DNA of 64,000 bases from Marinomonas rhodophyticola (lineage in GTDB: Bacteria > Pseudomonadota > Gammaproteobacteria > Pseudomonadales > Marinomonadaceae), in NCBI RefSeq assembly GCF_026113935.1, contig NZ_JAPEUL010000006.1, forward strand, positions 62,001 through 126,000, read 5' to 3'. A program made the translations under genes and the position numbers. Shown one piece after another: positions 34,522 through 43,700 of the stretch (position 1 is its first letter; the number at the start of each line of letters is the position of its first letter). Under the pieces are notes generated by a model, which saw only the letters and a list, made by a program, of their open reading frames with translations, did no database searches and was not told the origin of the DNA.

Positions 34522-35463
34522 TCATTTTAAAAACGAAGTGTTATCTGCTGTGGCTGTGATGGCGGAACGTTTTGGACAATTGTTGCATTCAGCTTGAAGT
34601 AGTTCCACAAGCAGCCGTGTCGCAGGGCCAGTACGTTCGCCTTTACCAAAAATGGCATAAAGGTGAAAGTTACGCTCACTGCCAGAGACCAAATTCAATT
34701 TTTGTAGCCTACCACTTTCCAATTCGTCATGTATGTCAGCTTTAGGTAGCCAAGCGAACCCTATACCACTAACTACAATTTCTAATGCTGATTGCACACT
34801 AGATACAGTCCAACGTCGATCAGTACCCAACCAGCCTGCGTCCATAGACGTCTCCACAGCAGAGTCTCGAATCACCAACTGCAATTCTCGACTTAGTCGC
34901 TCGTTATCTATCAACCCCTCCTCCTGAAACAAAAGATGCTGTGGAGAAGCAACCGCAAGCAATTCAACCTCAACGATAGGATCCGCAAGATACCCTTTTG
35001 GCACGATCGCGCTTAATACAAGATCTGGCCGACCTTGCTTTAACGCTTCTAAACCACCACTCAACACTACTTCCTTAAGCTGAACTTGTGTTCCCTTACT
35101 TTGTGGCTCGAATAACTTTAATGCTCGTAATAAAGCCGGTGTTGGAAATGTCTGATCAACAACCAACTCTAATTCTGGCTCCCAACCTTGTCCCAAGGTA
35201 TGTGCAAGCTCTTCTAAATCAATCGCTTCTTTTAAAAGGTGCCGTGAACGACGCAATAATACTTCACCGCGCTCAGTCAGCTTGGCTTTACGACCTTCTA
35301 TAATCAATAAAGGATAACCTAACTGTTCTTGCAGTTTGGCAACCGTATAGCTCACAGAAGATTGGCTTTTATGTAGGGCCTCGGCGGCTTGGGCAAAACC
35401 GCCTTTATCAACAACAGATTGCAGCACACGCCATTGCTCTAGGGTGACTCTTGGGGCTTTCAA
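34522..35463 (-). CDS. LysR-type transcriptional regulator
   Basis: A 313-residue LTTR: the winged helix-turn-helix occupies residues 1-65 (GGFAQAAEALHKSQSSVSYT, VAKLQEQLG) and a substrate-binding domain fills the rest. The start is a TTG at 35463 with AAGAGA upstream. It is divergent from azoR with about 157 bp between the starts, a layout in which LTTRs normally control the divergent gene and themselves. The effector is unknown. Confidence 0.88.
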   Translation of the reverse strand: MKAPRVTLEQWRVLQSVVDKGGFAQAAEALHKSQSSVSYTVAKLQEQLGYPLLIIEGRKAKLTERGEVLLRRSRHLLKEAIDLEELAHTLGQGWEPELELVVDQTFPTPALLRALKLFEPQSKGTQVQLKEVVLSGGLEALKQGRPDLVLSAIVPKGYLADPIVEVELLAVASPQHLLFQEEGLIDNERLSRELQLVIRDSAVETSMDAGWLGTDRRWTVSSVQSALEIVVSGIGFAWLPKADIHDELESGRLQKLNLVSGSERNFHLYAIFGKGERTGPATRLLVELLQAECNNCPKRSAITATADNTSFLK

Positions 35464-35620
35464 GATAATTCTCTTAGATTTAATTAGGTGGACAATAAAT
35501 TTATCGCATTTTTCGATCTATATCTCCAAAAAATGTCACTTTTTAATCAAATAATTTGGTTATAAGATGCCGTCATTATCAATTAACACACCATATTGGT
35601 TTAACAACGGAGATTTTTAT

Positions 35621-36214
35621 ATGACTACATTACTACGTATCGACTCTAGTGCTTCTGGCGAAAACTCAAAATCTCGTCAATTGGCGAATGAATTTGTTAC
35701 AAAATGGTTGGCAAAAAACCCTGACGGTAAAGTCGTTGCTCGCGATGTCACTGCGAACCCTCTACCACACTTTACTGGCGAGACGCTAGGTGCACTTTTT
35801 ACGCCTGAAGAAAGCCGTTCTGCAGAGCAAAAAGCCATTGTCGCTATTGGTGATGAACTGATTGCCGAATTAGAAGCCGCAGATGTGGTTATCGTTTCTG
35901 CTCCTATGTATAACTTTGGCATTCCTTCTACTTTAAAGTCTTATTTTGACTATATTGCGCGCGCTGGCCGTACTTTTAAATACACAGAAACGGGACCAGT
36001 TGGCCTTGTAAACAAAGATGCCTACATCTTTAGTGCAAGCGGTAGCTTCTCAGCAGGTGAACCATTTGATCACCAAGTGCCACACATCCAAACATTTCTA
36101 GGCTTCATTGGCCTAAATGTAAAAGAAACTTTTATCGCTGGCGGTCAAGCAATGGGCGCACCTGGCGAAGAAGCTTTCAATGAAGCAAAAGCACAAATCG
36201 CAGTAGCAGTTTAA
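35621..36214 (+). CDS. azoR: FMN-dependent NADH:quinone reductase / azoreductase AzoR
   Basis: The 197-residue flavodoxin-like enzyme starts LLRIDSSASGENSKSRQLAN and has PMYNFGIPSTLKSYFDYIAR and SFSAGEPFDHQVPHIQTFLG, all AzoR signatures. It reduces quinones and azo compounds with NADH and protects against thiol stress in E. coli. ATG 35621 has GGAG eight bases upstream, so an extended reading from 35567 is not used. It is probably regulated by the divergent LysR protein. Confidence 0.9.
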   Translation: MTTLLRIDSSASGENSKSRQLANEFVTKWLAKNPDGKVVARDVTANPLPHFTGETLGALFTPEESRSAEQKAIVAIGDELIAELEAADVVIVSAPMYNFGIPSTLKSYFDYIARAGRTFKYTETGPVGLVNKDAYIFSASGSFSAGEPFDHQVPHIQTFLGFIGLNVKETFIAGGQAMGAPGEEAFNEAKAQIAVAV

Positions 36215-36258
36215 GATTCTTTGTTATCCCTTTTATATTAATGTTATACGCTACTCTA

Positions 36259-36290
36259 AAACCGATTAGAGCCCTCTAATCGGTTTTTTT
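36259..36290 (+). terminator. Rho-independent terminator after azoR
   Basis: ACCGATTAGAG (36261-36271) pairs with CTCTAATCGGT (36274-36284) and is followed by a run of T to 36290. It lies between the convergent azoR and tex genes. Confidence 0.9.
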
Positions 36291-36300
36291 GAAGATTTAG

Positions 36301-38462
36301 TCAAAGCCCATTGGCTTTTAGAGCAATACGCTTACGCTGTACATCAATCTCTAACACTGTCACATTAACGACCTGACCTACTCGAACAAAATCCCGTGGA
36401 TCTTTCACAAAACGGTCTGCCAGCTGAGAAATATGAATCAACCCATCCTGATGCACACCCAAATCCACAAATGCACCAAAGGCTGCCACATTGGTCACAA
36501 CGCCTTCTAGAACCATTCCTTGTTGAAGGTCTTCTAACGTTTGCACACTTTGATCAAATGACGCATAGCGAAATTCAGGCCGAGGATCTCGACCTGGTTT
36601 AGCAAGCTCATTAAGAATATCCGAATACGTAAAATTTCCCGCTTGGGACAAACTTGGCGCTAATTGTTTTAACTGCTGTAAAGCGCCGCTATTATTCAGC
36701 AAATCATGCGCTTTTAACTTTAATTGCGCCGCCATTTTTTGTACTAAAGGATAGGACTCAGGATGAACACCTGACTGATCCAATGCTTCCTTACCGTTTA
36801 GTATTCTTAAAAAACCCGCACACTGTTCAAAACATTTATCGCCAATACCTTTAATTTTTAATAACTCGGCACGGGATTCTATACGACCTTTTTGTTGACG
36901 ATAATCGATAATATTCTGTGCCAAACGATGTGTTAAACCTGACACATAAGACAGTAAAGAGACAGAAGCGAGGTTAATATCGACGCCCACTCGGTTCACA
37001 CAATCTTCCACAACATTAGCAAGTGATTTGGACAGTTGAGAAACTTTAACGTCGTGTTGATACTGACCAACGCCAATCGCTTGTGGATCAATTTTTACTA
37101 ATTCAGCAAGCGGATCTTGAAAACGACGGGCAATAGAAATAGCACCTCGGATAGTGACGTCGAGGTCAGGAAATTCTTCTATTGCTATTGGTGAAGCAGA
37201 ATACACAGACGCCCCCGCTTCACTAACGACAACAGCACGGCACTCTAAGTTAGAATCTTTTATCAGCGCCTTGATTAACGCTTCAGTCTCTCTTGAAGCC
37301 GTACCGTTCCCAATTGCCACCCAACCAATGCGATGCTGATGTATGAGCTTAGACAGAATGGCATTCGCTTCTTGTATGCGATTTTGAGGCCCATGAGGGT
37401 AAATAACGTCATGATCTAATAAAGAGCCTTGCTCATTAATAACCGCTAACTTAACACCATTGCGAAAGCCTGGATCCATACCTAACACTCGGTGAGCACC
37501 AGCTGGAGCGGCCATCAATAAATCCTGAAGATTATTAGCAAAAACCTGTATAGCCCCCTCCTCAGCACGCTCTTTCAATTGCGAAAGCACATCGGCTTCT
37601 AATTTCGGCAATAATTTATTCTCCCACGCCGTATTTAAATAGCGCCACTGCAAGGGAGTCATTCGTTGAGACTCAGGTGCTTTATCATCAAGTAACTGAT
37701 TAAGGTGAGGAAAAATGAGTCTATTGGGATAACCCACTGTCTCTTTTAAAGACACACTGAGTTTAAGAATGGCTTCTTTTTGGCTCGAAAAAGAGCCAAC
37801 AATCGATGAGGAGGCACTTTATTGATCGCTTCTTGATAATCAAAGTAATCTCTAAACTTTTCACCTTGCTCTTTTTTTCCACGTAAAACACGGCTGGTTA
37901 AAATGCCGTCTTTCAGTAGTTCTTCACGCCCCTTTTTCAGAACGTCACTGTCATTTGCAATGGCTTCATTCAATATTTCTGTCACGCCCTCTAATGCAGA
38001 CTCAGCAGACATACTAATCGCATTCTGCTGACACCAAGCTGAAACCGCAGAAAGAGTGTCTGCCTGACGCCCCGTCCAAATCAGTGTAGCCAGAGGCAGA
38101 AGACCCTGCTCTTTCGCTTCATCTGCTTTCGTTTTACGTGTTTTCTTGTAAGGAGAGTAAAGATCTTCTAATTCATTTTTGGACGTTGCCTGACGCAGCT
38201 TATTAAGCACCGTAACAGGAACCGCTGAGTCCTGTGATAATATAGCAAGAATGCTCTCTTGACGTTTTTTAAATTCTACAAGATATTGCCATCTATCGTA
38301 AAAAGAACGTAAATCTATATCGCTCATACCGCCCGTACTTTCTTTTCGATACCGAGCGACGAAAGGGACCGTTGCCCCCTCTTCAAATAACTGAATAATA
38401 TTGTCACTGTATTTTTTTAATATAGAAAACTCTGAACTTAAGTTATCTGATATAGAATTCAT
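36301..38462 (-). CDS. tex: Transcription accessory protein Tex, frame broken by one missing base
   Basis: The N-terminal 230 residues (GATVPFVARYRKESTGGMSD, SKNELEDLYSPYKKTRKTKA) and the rest (LGMDPGFRNGVKLAVI, VAIGNGTASRETE, LVKIDPQAIGVGQYQHDV, then an S1 domain GAFVDLGVHQDGLIHISQL) lie in two frames. They meet at 37777-37781, where five T (A on the coding strand) stand for six; restoring one gives LLALFRAKKEAILKLS and a 720-residue Tex, with YqgF-like, HhH and S1 domains in order. Tex is an RNA-polymerase-associated nucleic-acid-binding factor. The C-terminus stops shortly after S1, shorter than E. coli Tex. A sequencing error is likely. Confidence 0.88.
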
Positions 38463-38822
38463 GTATTATCCTATTGTTTACACTTTTCTAACGATTCCAA
38501 CGCATTATTTGATTAGCATGTTAGAGTATTTTTTATTAAAATCCACAACTCAAACTTGAAATAGTATAAGATCACACCACAATGTATTAGCAAGCCATTC
38601 AAGATTTTACAGGTTTACGTTAATATTGAGTTAGCATTACAAGGTAAAGTTCATTTTCACATCTGATTTAGGTCGATTATCAGACAGAAAATAAAGTTTC
38701 TCTGTCTTAAAATTATTAATTTAAACGCGCCACTGGATGTAAAAGACGGATCTCTTTTTCAGTGCAAGACCAACCAGTTATTAAGAGACAACCAGTTCTT
38801 AACAGATAAATAGGGGACACTA
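38463..38822 (+). other. AT-rich leader/promoter region of the H-NS-like gene
   Basis: These 360 bp between tex and the H-NS-like gene hold no gene. The octamer AACCAGTT occurs twice 18 bp apart (38772-38779 and 38790-38797) just upstream of the start. The region is strongly AT-rich, as expected for an autoregulated nucleoid-protein promoter. Confidence 0.5.
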
Positions 38823-39221
38823 ATGAGTTTATTACTAGAATTAGCAAGCAACAAAGCAAAAGCACGCGCGGCCGCCAAAGAACTAACCGTTGCACAGTTA
38901 GAAAACCTAATCGCCGGCTTCAACAATGCACTTGAAAAAGTCAAAGAAGAAGAAGCTGCGCGCGAAGCTGAGCAAGCAATGAAATCTGCTCGTGCAGAAG
39001 AAATTGCCACTTTAATCGCAAAAAGCGGCCTAACGATGGAAGAAATCGCTTTATTGACGGCACCAAAAGCAGGCGCGACAAAAGGCAAAACAGTTGAACC
39101 AAAATATCGCTTAACTGTCGATGGCGAAGTTCATGAATGGACTGGTCGTGGACGTACACCAAAAGTATTCCAAGAATATTTTGATGCTGGCAATAGTCGT
39201 GAGAGCGTTGAGATTAAATAA
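38823..39221 (+). CDS. H-NS family histone-like nucleoid protein
   Basis: A 132-residue protein with an alpha-helical oligomerisation region (LENLIAGFNNALEKVKEEEA) and a C-terminal DNA-binding domain (KYRLTVDGEVHEWTGRGRTP, KVFQEYFDAG). The TGRGRTP loop is the H-NS hook that reads AT-rich minor grooves. It would silence AT-rich and acquired DNA, such as the island at 56-62 kb. GGGGA precedes the ATG. A perfect palindromic terminator follows. It belongs to the H-NS histone family, perhaps nearer to BpH3/MvaT-like lineages than E. coli H-NS. Confidence 0.87.
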   Translation: MSLLLELASNKAKARAAAKELTVAQLENLIAGFNNALEKVKEEEAAREAEQAMKSARAEEIATLIAKSGLTMEEIALLTAPKAGATKGKTVEPKYRLTVDGEVHEWTGRGRTPKVFQEYFDAGNSRESVEIK

Positions 39222-39240
39222 TTTCAACACTTCACCAATA

Positions 39241-39269
39241 AAAAAGCGACTCAATTGAGTCGCTTTTTT
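39241..39269. terminator. Bidirectional terminator between H-NS-like gene and trmB
   Basis: AAAAAGCGACTCAA and TTGAGTCGCTTTTT form a continuous self-complementary stem with T-runs on both strands, serving two convergent genes. Confidence 0.92.
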
Positions 39270-39303
39270 ATTATCTGTTGTCCTATCTGGACATGTAGCT
39301 TAA

Positions 39304-40011
39304 TTACTTTTTAGTGTAAATCAAATCCCAAACACCGTGACCTAAGCGTTCACCGCGCTGTTCAAACTTAGTAAGCGGTCGCCATTCTGGACGTGGATGA
39401 TATAAGCCCTTTCCGGCGGCATTTTCATACAAATCCTGCTCTTCCATAACTTCCATCATATGTTCAGCATATGGCTGCCAATCCGTTGCCATATGAAAAT
39501 GCCCACCATTTTTCAATACATTGGCCACTTGTTCTGCAAATAAAGGCTGAACAATACGACGCTTGTTGTGCTTCTTTTTATGCCAAGGGTCTGGAAAAAA
39601 CAATTGGAAAGCACTGGCTACGTTCTGTGGCAAGCAGTTCGCCATCACTTCTATAGCATCATCACAATATACACGTAAATTGGTAATGCCCTGCTCTTTT
39701 GCTAACATCATCAGTTTTGCCACCCCAGGTGGATGTACTTCAATGCCAATAAAATCTTTTTCTGGGGCGTTTTTTGCCATTTCAGCAAGAGAAGATCCCA
39801 TGCCAAAACCGACTTCAATAATAACATCGGATTCACGACCAAATACTGTCGCATAATCAATTCGACCATCAGCAAGATTCAAACCGTATACGGCCCAATT
39901 TGCTTCATAATTCTTTTGTTGACCTTCCGTCATTCGACCACCGCGTACAACAAAACTGCGGATAGTGCGTTTGTGAAACGGTTCTTGAGCCTCTGTATCG
40001 TGTTCTTGCAT
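39304..40011 (-). CDS. trmB: tRNA (guanine-N7)-methyltransferase TrmB
   Basis: About 235 residues with the TrmB pattern: RSFVVRGGRMTEGQ near the N-terminus, the SAM motif IIEVGFGMGSSLAEMA, DFIGIEVHPPGVAKLM, and the tRNA-binding/active block QLFFPDPWHKKKHNKRRIVQ, ending RLGHGVWDLIYTKK. It methylates G46 in the variable loop of tRNAs. The ATG at 40011 matches the usual length; ATGs at 40062 and 40059 (adding 16-17 residues) cannot be excluded, as TAGG lies ahead of them. Confidence 0.92.
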   Translation of the reverse strand: MQEHDTEAQEPFHKRTIRSFVVRGGRMTEGQQKNYEANWAVYGLNLADGRIDYATVFGRESDVIIEVGFGMGSSLAEMAKNAPEKDFIGIEVHPPGVAKLMMLAKEQGITNLRVYCDDAIEVMANCLPQNVASAFQLFFPDPWHKKKHNKRRIVQPLFAEQVANVLKNGGHFHMATDWQPYAEHMMEVMEEQDLYENAAGKGLYHPRPEWRPLTKFEQRGERLGHGVWDLIYTKK

Positions 40012-40165
40012 GGTTTCGTATCGCTTAATTCTACTATGTGACAAGCCAAAATAGGCCATCATCTCAGCCTAAATCGATCATTAATTCGGCACGCATACTA
40101 CCGGAAAAACCATGCGATGTCCTGCTTTGTTATTCCTTTTCAAAAGCGTTTGCCACATAGATAAC

Positions 40166-40582
40166 CTACTGACCTCTACCTAGACACCATAAGCGATATA
40201 CCAAAAAACACCACGCCAACATATAACATAGACCACCCAAAGGTGTGATTGCACCTAAAAATCGGTAGCCCGTTAATGCCATCACGTACAAACTGCCTGC
40301 AAATAAAATATTACCGATAAAAAATAGACATAAAATATATTTTCTAGAAGACAAAGACAAAAGCACAGTAGAAACAATCAAACCAGACAATGCATGATAC
40401 ATAAGATATTGACTGCCAGTTTGCCACCAACCCAGCGCCTTCACGTCTAGCATACTCTGAAGAGCATGTGCGCCGAACGCCCCTGCCGCAACCGCAATAG
40501 CCGCTTGCGCAGCAAATAATGCCGCCCAAATTGAGCGTTCCCTTTGATTAGATAACAAAAGTGGGTCAGAAGATTGAGACAT
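40166..40582 (-). CDS. DUF423 family inner membrane protein (YgdD-like)
   Basis: The 138-residue protein has four membrane helices and the DUF423 signature AAGAFGAHALQ at residues 32-42, then YLMYHALSGL and a TPLGGLCYMLAW C-terminal helix. The function is unknown in all species. It follows the WD-repeat lipoprotein gene by three bases and so is the last gene of the rsd-lipoprotein-DUF423 unit. Confidence 0.85.
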   Translation of the reverse strand: MSQSSDPLLLSNQRERSIWAALFAAQAAIAVAAGAFGAHALQSMLDVKALGWWQTGSQYLMYHALSGLIVSTVLLSLSSRKYILCLFFIGNILFAGSLYVMALTGYRFLGAITPLGGLCYMLAWCFLVYRLWCLGRGQ

Positions 40583-40585
40583 GCA

Positions 40586-41569
40586 TTATTCCAAAACGTT
40601 TAAATAACCATTACTTCCGATGGCGTAATAACGATTACTCGGAGCAAAAGACAAGGCCAATACACTCGCCCCTGCAGGACGACCTTTAGGTAAATAAATA
40701 CGCCATTCTTTCTGTATTGCACCAGTACTGACTTGAATAAGAGAAACTTGACTATTCACACCACCGACAAGAATAAACCGATTATCTTTTGAAAATACGG
40801 CTTGGCTAAGCGTCACTTTACGATACTTTAAAGCGCCAGTGTCAATACTCGTCAACTCTTTGCCATCACGCGTGGACCAAATTTTTGCGTTACCAAGCTG
40901 GGCTGCACCAAAGGCATATTTCCCGTCACTTGATAATGCAACACTGGAAATATCATTACTTAATGTCCACTGATGTATTTTTTCACCAGTTTGCAAATTC
41001 CATAAAATAACATTCGATAAATCATCACCGGTTATTCCAATGGTACCATCCGACATTACGTCCACGGCCCGAACCGTTGCCCCCGTTCTTAAGGTCTGCT
41101 TTATACCGCCATTTTTAATGTCAAAAAAACGAGCGGTTTGATCATTCAGACCAATGAGAGCATTGCTGCCATTTTGGGTCAATTTTAACGACTGAATATC
41201 ACCAGGCGTCGCCCAAAAACCTTCAGACATACCCGTTGTTGTATTCCAAAGAACTAATGTGCGAGCGCCACCTGTTGCCGCATAAAGACCACTAGGATCA
41301 ATATCAACACCTATAATTGATGAATATTCACCCGCTGCATGGTTCCAATTAAAACGCCGTTCATTAACAGCATTTAACCAATAGCTACCACCATGCTGTA
41401 CTGAACCAATTAGCGCAGAAGAACCATCATCACTCAATCCAGCAGAATAAAGCCCCTGCTCAGCGTACTTTGCTGTGCGAACAGGCGCTTCAGAAGAGCA
41501 AGACAGCAAGGCAACAGAGCTGAATGCAATTAAACCAAGCTCAAGCGCTTTTTTCGCTATGCGCTTCAT
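40586..41569 (-). CDS. WD40-repeat lipoprotein
   Basis: A 327-residue lipoprotein: a signal peptide with lipobox LLSC (Cys24), then repeated beta-propeller blades of WD40 type (LYAATGGARTLVLWNTTTG, GITGDDLSNVILWNLQTGEK, FGAAQLGNAKIWSTRDGKEL). It is probably anchored in the outer or inner membrane facing the periplasm and acts as a scaffold; no partner is known. The start overlaps the end of rsd by 29 bp, with AAGGA in front of the ATG, so its translation is tied to the sigma-D regulator. Confidence 0.82.
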   Translation of the reverse strand: MKRIAKKALELGLIAFSSVALLSCSSEAPVRTAKYAEQGLYSAGLSDDGSSALIGSVQHGGSYWLNAVNERRFNWNHAAGEYSSIIGVDIDPSGLYAATGGARTLVLWNTTTGMSEGFWATPGDIQSLKLTQNGSNALIGLNDQTARFFDIKNGGIKQTLRTGATVRAVDVMSDGTIGITGDDLSNVILWNLQTGEKIHQWTLSNDISSVALSSDGKYAFGAAQLGNAKIWSTRDGKELTSIDTGALKYRKVTLSQAVFSKDNRFILVGGVNSQVSLIQVSTGAIQKEWRIYLPKGRPAGASVLALSFAPSNRYYAIGSNGYLNVLE

Positions 41570-42011
41570 GTAATTCCTTAATTAACTGATCTTCATATTG
41601 GAATCGTTCAGCTATCACAAGAATCAGTGCTTTTAATGAAAACGGCAATGCTTCAAGCTGAGAATTACAATGCTCCTTGGTATCGTATTTATCGTTAAAC
41701 TCAATCGCGACTTCAGTTGAAGCATCGATTTTGGGTAACAACTTACGTAACAACACCAAAGCGCTATCATCGTGAAACTCTTTGGCCTCTAACGCTAGCT
41801 GTTCATAAACAGTGAAATGTCCTACAGACACATAATCTACGAGCATTTCGCAAAGAGATTGAATCTTAGGTGTGTCTGTCGGAGTGAACTCACCACGATC
41901 ACGTAAATAAATACACAACTCGATAAGCTGACGACGCTGCTCAAGCCAACGGTCGATAATATCGTGAACACCGCCCCATCGCTCTTGGGCTGTTTTACAA
42001 CCTTCTAACAT
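41541..42011 (-). CDS. rsd: Regulator of sigma D, Rsd/AlgQ family
   Basis: The 156-residue helical protein aligns with Rsd and AlgQ: IIDRWLEQRRQLIELCIYLR, LCEMLVDYVSVGHFTVYEQL and LKALILVIAERFQYEDQLIK match the family's core. Rsd binds domain 4 of sigma70 and shifts RNA polymerase toward alternative sigma factors. It sits beside dsbB on the same strand, recalling the algQ-dsbH neighbourhood of Pseudomonas. The ATG is at 42011. The last 29 bp overlap the next gene. Confidence 0.88.
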   Translation of the reverse strand: MLEGCKTAQERWGGVHDIIDRWLEQRRQLIELCIYLRDRGEFTPTDTPKIQSLCEMLVDYVSVGHFTVYEQLALEAKEFHDDSALVLLRKLLPKIDASTEVAIEFNDKYDTKEHCNSQLEALPFSLKALILVIAERFQYEDQLIKELHEAHSEKSA

Positions 42012-42116
42012 ATACAGACTCCATCACGCGTTTATTATAATTCACCTTTGTTTCAAGCATATTCCGATCTGTAAGCCCCTGCAAGACAATCACCTGTGGG
42101 GTTTTGTAACGGTTTA

Positions 42117-42623
42117 CTAGAAAGATGTTTTTTTACCCGCTCGCAACGCAATAACAATATTCACCGTCGCCATCCCAATAAAGGCAAGCAACGTCCAACC
42201 CGGGATACTAATGCCAAATAGGGTCCAATGAACCTCGCCACATTCCCCTGTTCCCATTACCATTGCCTGCATAATTTCTTGCCATGGAAACACTTCGAAC
42301 ATATAGCTCAACCCTGGTAAACACGCAGGCAGTTGATCGGTTGGCAGGCTTTGCAAATACAAGTGTCGAATCGCTAAAGCCGCCCCGATCAAAGACAACA
42401 ACGTCACAATCCAAGCACAGGTTTTGCGAACCTTGACACTCTGTGTCAATGCCGACAACAAAGACATAACACCGACGCAGAAAAAGGCAATTCTTTGCAA
42501 CATACAAAGAGGGCAAGGTTCTAATCCCATTTGATATTCCATATAAAAAGCCACTGCCAAAAGCGCAAAGGCAACAAAAGCCACAAAACCATGAAAGCGA
42601 CGAGCGGATAACAAGGCAACCAT
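42117..42623 (-). CDS. dsbB: Disulfide bond formation protein DsbB
   Basis: A 168-residue membrane protein with four helices and both cysteine pairs of DsbB: C37-P-L-C40 in the first periplasmic loop, and C101 with C128 in the second. It reoxidises periplasmic DsbA and passes electrons to quinone. ATG 42623 with GAGG nine bases upstream is preferred over a TTG at 42632. It lies about 105 bp upstream of rsd on the same strand. Confidence 0.94.
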   Translation of the reverse strand: MVALLSARRFHGFVAFVAFALLAVAFYMEYQMGLEPCPLCMLQRIAFFCVGVMSLLSALTQSVKVRKTCAWIVTLLSLIGAALAIRHLYLQSLPTDQLPACLPGLSYMFEVFPWQEIMQAMVMGTGECGEVHWTLFGISIPGWTLLAFIGMATVNIVIALRAGKKTSF

Positions 42624-42776
42624 AGATAACAACCTCTAAGTAAACGAAATAAAATAAACCCAGCTAAAAGTAAACTTGCGAACAATAGAAAAATCAGAAA
42701 GTACAAAATTACTACTGACAGCAAGCTTTAATGGCAGTTAGTATACTGCCAATTGGAACGAATACGAGAACCGAAC

Positions 42777-43199
42777 ATGTCATTGATGATATCCATGCTT
42801 AACAAACACGGTCTACTTACTTTTCTTTTACTTTGCGGACTGACGAGTATGTCCAGTTATGCAGAAAGTGAAGCGCCATCACCATCAGCCTACGTGGAGT
42901 TAAAACCAGACTTTGTCGTTAACCATTTAGGTGATGATTCTCGACTAAAATACATCAAAACCAGCATTAGCATTCGAACTGATGTTAACTCAAAAGAGTT
43001 AATAGAAAACAATATGCCGTTGATCAGAGATGCACTCGTCATGTTCCTCAGCTCCCGGACAACTGAACAAGTCGTAGGAGCCATAGCTCGAGAAAAAACA
43101 CGTGAAGAAGCGGCCATTGCGGTCAACGATGCTTTACAAAAAGAAACTAACTTAGCACCCGTTAAAGACATTTTATTTGCCAGCTTTGTCACCCAATAA
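42777..43199 (+). CDS. FliL-like protein with cleavable signal peptide
   Basis: About 140 residues: a signal peptide (GLLTFLLLCGLTSMSSYAES) replaces the long transmembrane anchor of classical FliL, followed by a FliL/stomatin-like domain (AYVELKPDFVVNHLGDD, LKYIKTSISIRT, RDALVMFLSSRTTEQV) and the typical end (LAPVKDILFASFVTQ). FliL proteins ring the stator and support motility at high load. This copy is isolated from any flagellar operon and looks periplasmic. ATG 42777 with GAGA upstream is favoured over a TTG at 42753. A bidirectional terminator follows. Confidence 0.82.
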   Translation: MSLMISMLNKHGLLTFLLLCGLTSMSSYAESEAPSPSAYVELKPDFVVNHLGDDSRLKYIKTSISIRTDVNSKELIENNMPLIRDALVMFLSSRTTEQVVGAIAREKTREEAAIAVNDALQKETNLAPVKDILFASFVTQ

Positions 43200-43236
43200 A
43201 AAGCACTGCGTATAATAAACAATAACGTTTACCTAC

Positions 43237-43276
43237 AAAAATGCCCCTTGTTAATCCCATTAACAAGGGGCATTTT
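43237..43276. terminator. Bidirectional terminator between the FliL-like gene and yggX
   Basis: AAAAATGCCCCTTGTTAA pairs with TTAACAAGGGGCATTTTT around a five-base loop. It is an 18-bp perfect stem with T-runs on both strands. Confidence 0.95.
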
Positions 43277-43326
43277 TGTTAAAGCTTACGACGATGGTTG
43301 AGAAAAATCCAACCCGATATCACCGA

Positions 43327-43611
43327 TTAAAGCTCTTTAATATCATCAGGATCAACATAGCCTGACAATTTATCCGTTGCCTCATTGTTAAAGAACTTGT
43401 CCATCTGCTCCATCACGTATTTACGAGACTCTGGTTGCATCAAGTTTAACTGCTTCTCATTAATCATCATGGTTTGTAACTGCTGCCATTCTTGCCAAGC
43501 CTGCTTGGAGACATTTTGTAGGATCTCTTGGCCTTTTGCCCCCGGCAATGGAGCACGATCTAAGGCTTCCATTTCTTTCTGAAATTTTTTACAAAAAACC
43601 GTGTTCGCCAT
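43327..43611 (-). CDS. yggX: Probable Fe(2+)-trafficking protein YggX
   Basis: A 94-residue protein matching Ygg[21 protein letters not shown] with the conserved Cys7, [20 protein letters not shown] and [14 protein letters not shown]. YggX protects iron-sulfur proteins from oxidation and is usually encoded directly after mutY. Here a chromate transporter gene lies between them. The ATG at 43611 has GAGAGGG upstream. Confidence 0.95.
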   Translation of the reverse strand: MANTVFCKKFQKEMEALDRAPLPGAKGQEILQNVSKQAWQEWQQLQTMMINEKQLNLMQPESRKYVMEQMDKFFNNEATDKLSGYVDPDDIKEL

Positions 43612-43700
43612 AAAGCCCTCTCGTTATCATAAAGTTATAGTCTAAATAGTGGCGCCAATACGGCAAAATTCAAGGCGATCATTACTCAACGTCATTAGAA

